Shown: piece after piece, positions 63,295 to 64,000 of the stretch
Numbering within the stretch: position 1 is the stretch's first letter
Layout: every line of letters starts with the position of its first letter
Assembly (NCBI RefSeq): GCF_004027225.2
Contig: NW_022651105.1
Location: forward strand, 301,962 to 365,961
Direction of reading: 5' to 3'
From: Strigops habroptila
Lineage: Eukaryota > Chordata > Aves > Psittaciformes > Psittacidae
DNA length: 64,000 nucleotides
Made by a program: the position numbers and the translations under genes
The notes under the pieces: generated by a model
What the model saw: only the letters and a program-made list of their open reading frames with translations
The model's database searches: none
What the model was told of the DNA's origin: nothing

Positions 63295-64000
63295 GACACA
63301 GGGACAATGGGCTCCAATGGGCCCCAATGGGCCCCAATGGCTTCAATGGGCCCCAACATCTTCAATGGGCCCCAATGGCTTCAATGGGCCCCAACAGCTT
63401 CAATGGGCCCCAATGGCCCCCATGGCTTCAATGGGCTCCAATGGCTTCAATGGGCCCCAATGGGCCCCAATGGCTTCAATGGGCCCCAATGGCTTCAATG
63501 GGCTTCAATGGGCCCCAATGGGCTTCAGTGGGCCCCAATGGCTCCAATGGGCCCCAATGGGATCCAATGGGCCCCAATGGCTTCAATGGGCTCCAATGGC
63601 TTCAATGGGCCCCAATGGCTTCAATGGGCCCCAACAGCTTCAATGGGCCCCAATGGCCCCCATGGCTTCAATGGGCTCCAATGGCTTCAATGGGCCCCAA
63701 TGGGATCCAATGGGCCCCAATGGCTTCAATGGGCCCCAATGGCTTCAATGGGCTTCAATGGGCCCCAATGGCTCCAATGGGCCCCAATGGGATCCAATGG
63801 GCCCCAATGGCTTCAATGGGCCCCAATGGCTTCAATGGGCTCCAATGGGCCCCAACAGCTTCAGTGGGCCCCAATGGCTCCAATGGGCCCCAATGGCTCC
63901 AATGGGATCCAATGGCTCCAATGGGATCCAATGGGCCCCAATGGCTCCAATGGGATCCAATGGCTTCAATGGGCCCCAATGGGCTTCAATGGGCCCCAAT
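63295..64000. repeat. 9/18-bp minisatellite at right edge
   Basis: GGGCCCCAATGGCTTCAAT and CAATGGGATC units, period 9-10 and 18-20, in the intron of the right-hand minus-strand gene, continuing past the window end. Confidence 0.93.

Overview
The window looks like part of a very GC-rich bird microchromosome. CR1 LINE 3' fragments are scattered through it, introns are short but packed with minisatellites, and the genes form a block matching human 19q13.32. Genes of this human region were long missing from bird assemblies because GC-rich, repeat-filled DNA sequenced poorly. I see seven recognisable protein-coding genes, the last exon of an eighth, and no prokaryotic, viral or RNA-gene features.

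Layout, left to right: CLPTM1 5' end (minus, 636-3388, continuing left of the window); shared CpG promoter 3389-3578; RELB (plus, 3579-19007); GC-rich minisatellite spacer; CLASRP (plus, 21357-34247); 21-bp minisatellite; GEMIN7 (minus, 35818-36171); shared promoter near 37080-37218; PPP1R37 (plus, 37219-52658); NKPD1 (minus, 54615-59560); BLOC1S3 (plus, promoter near 60400, CDS 61050-61505); and the 3' end of an unidentified coiled-coil gene (minus, 63210-63286, entering from the right). I saw no ZNF296 and no TRAPPC6A, which lie in this block in human. CLPTM1 and GEMIN7 appear inverted relative to the human order as I remember it.

Exons were assigned by conserved protein sequence, splice sites and reading-frame phase. 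The phases close for every gene except at two homopolymers: a run of ten C in the last RELB exon and a run of ten G in CLASRP. At each, one base fewer restores the conserved frame. These look like sequence errors rather than real breaks.

Most introns and spacers are minisatellites, usually a private unit per intron. The most striking is in RELB intron 8, where the 3' splice site plus about the first 40 bases of exon 9 has been amplified into twelve acceptor copies, only the last being the true exon. RELB also has a 9-base microexon, a perfect kappa-B site 27 bases before its start codon and further kappa-B matches inside the intron 1 minisatellite.

The genes do not form a pathway. They cover noncanonical NF-kB signalling (RELB), splicing and snRNP assembly (CLASRP, GEMIN7), PP1 regulation (PPP1R37), a KAP-family membrane protein (NKPD1), lysosome-related organelle biogenesis (BLOC1S3) and a multipass ER/membrane protein (CLPTM1). 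Their link is shared bidirectional promoters and very tight spacing.
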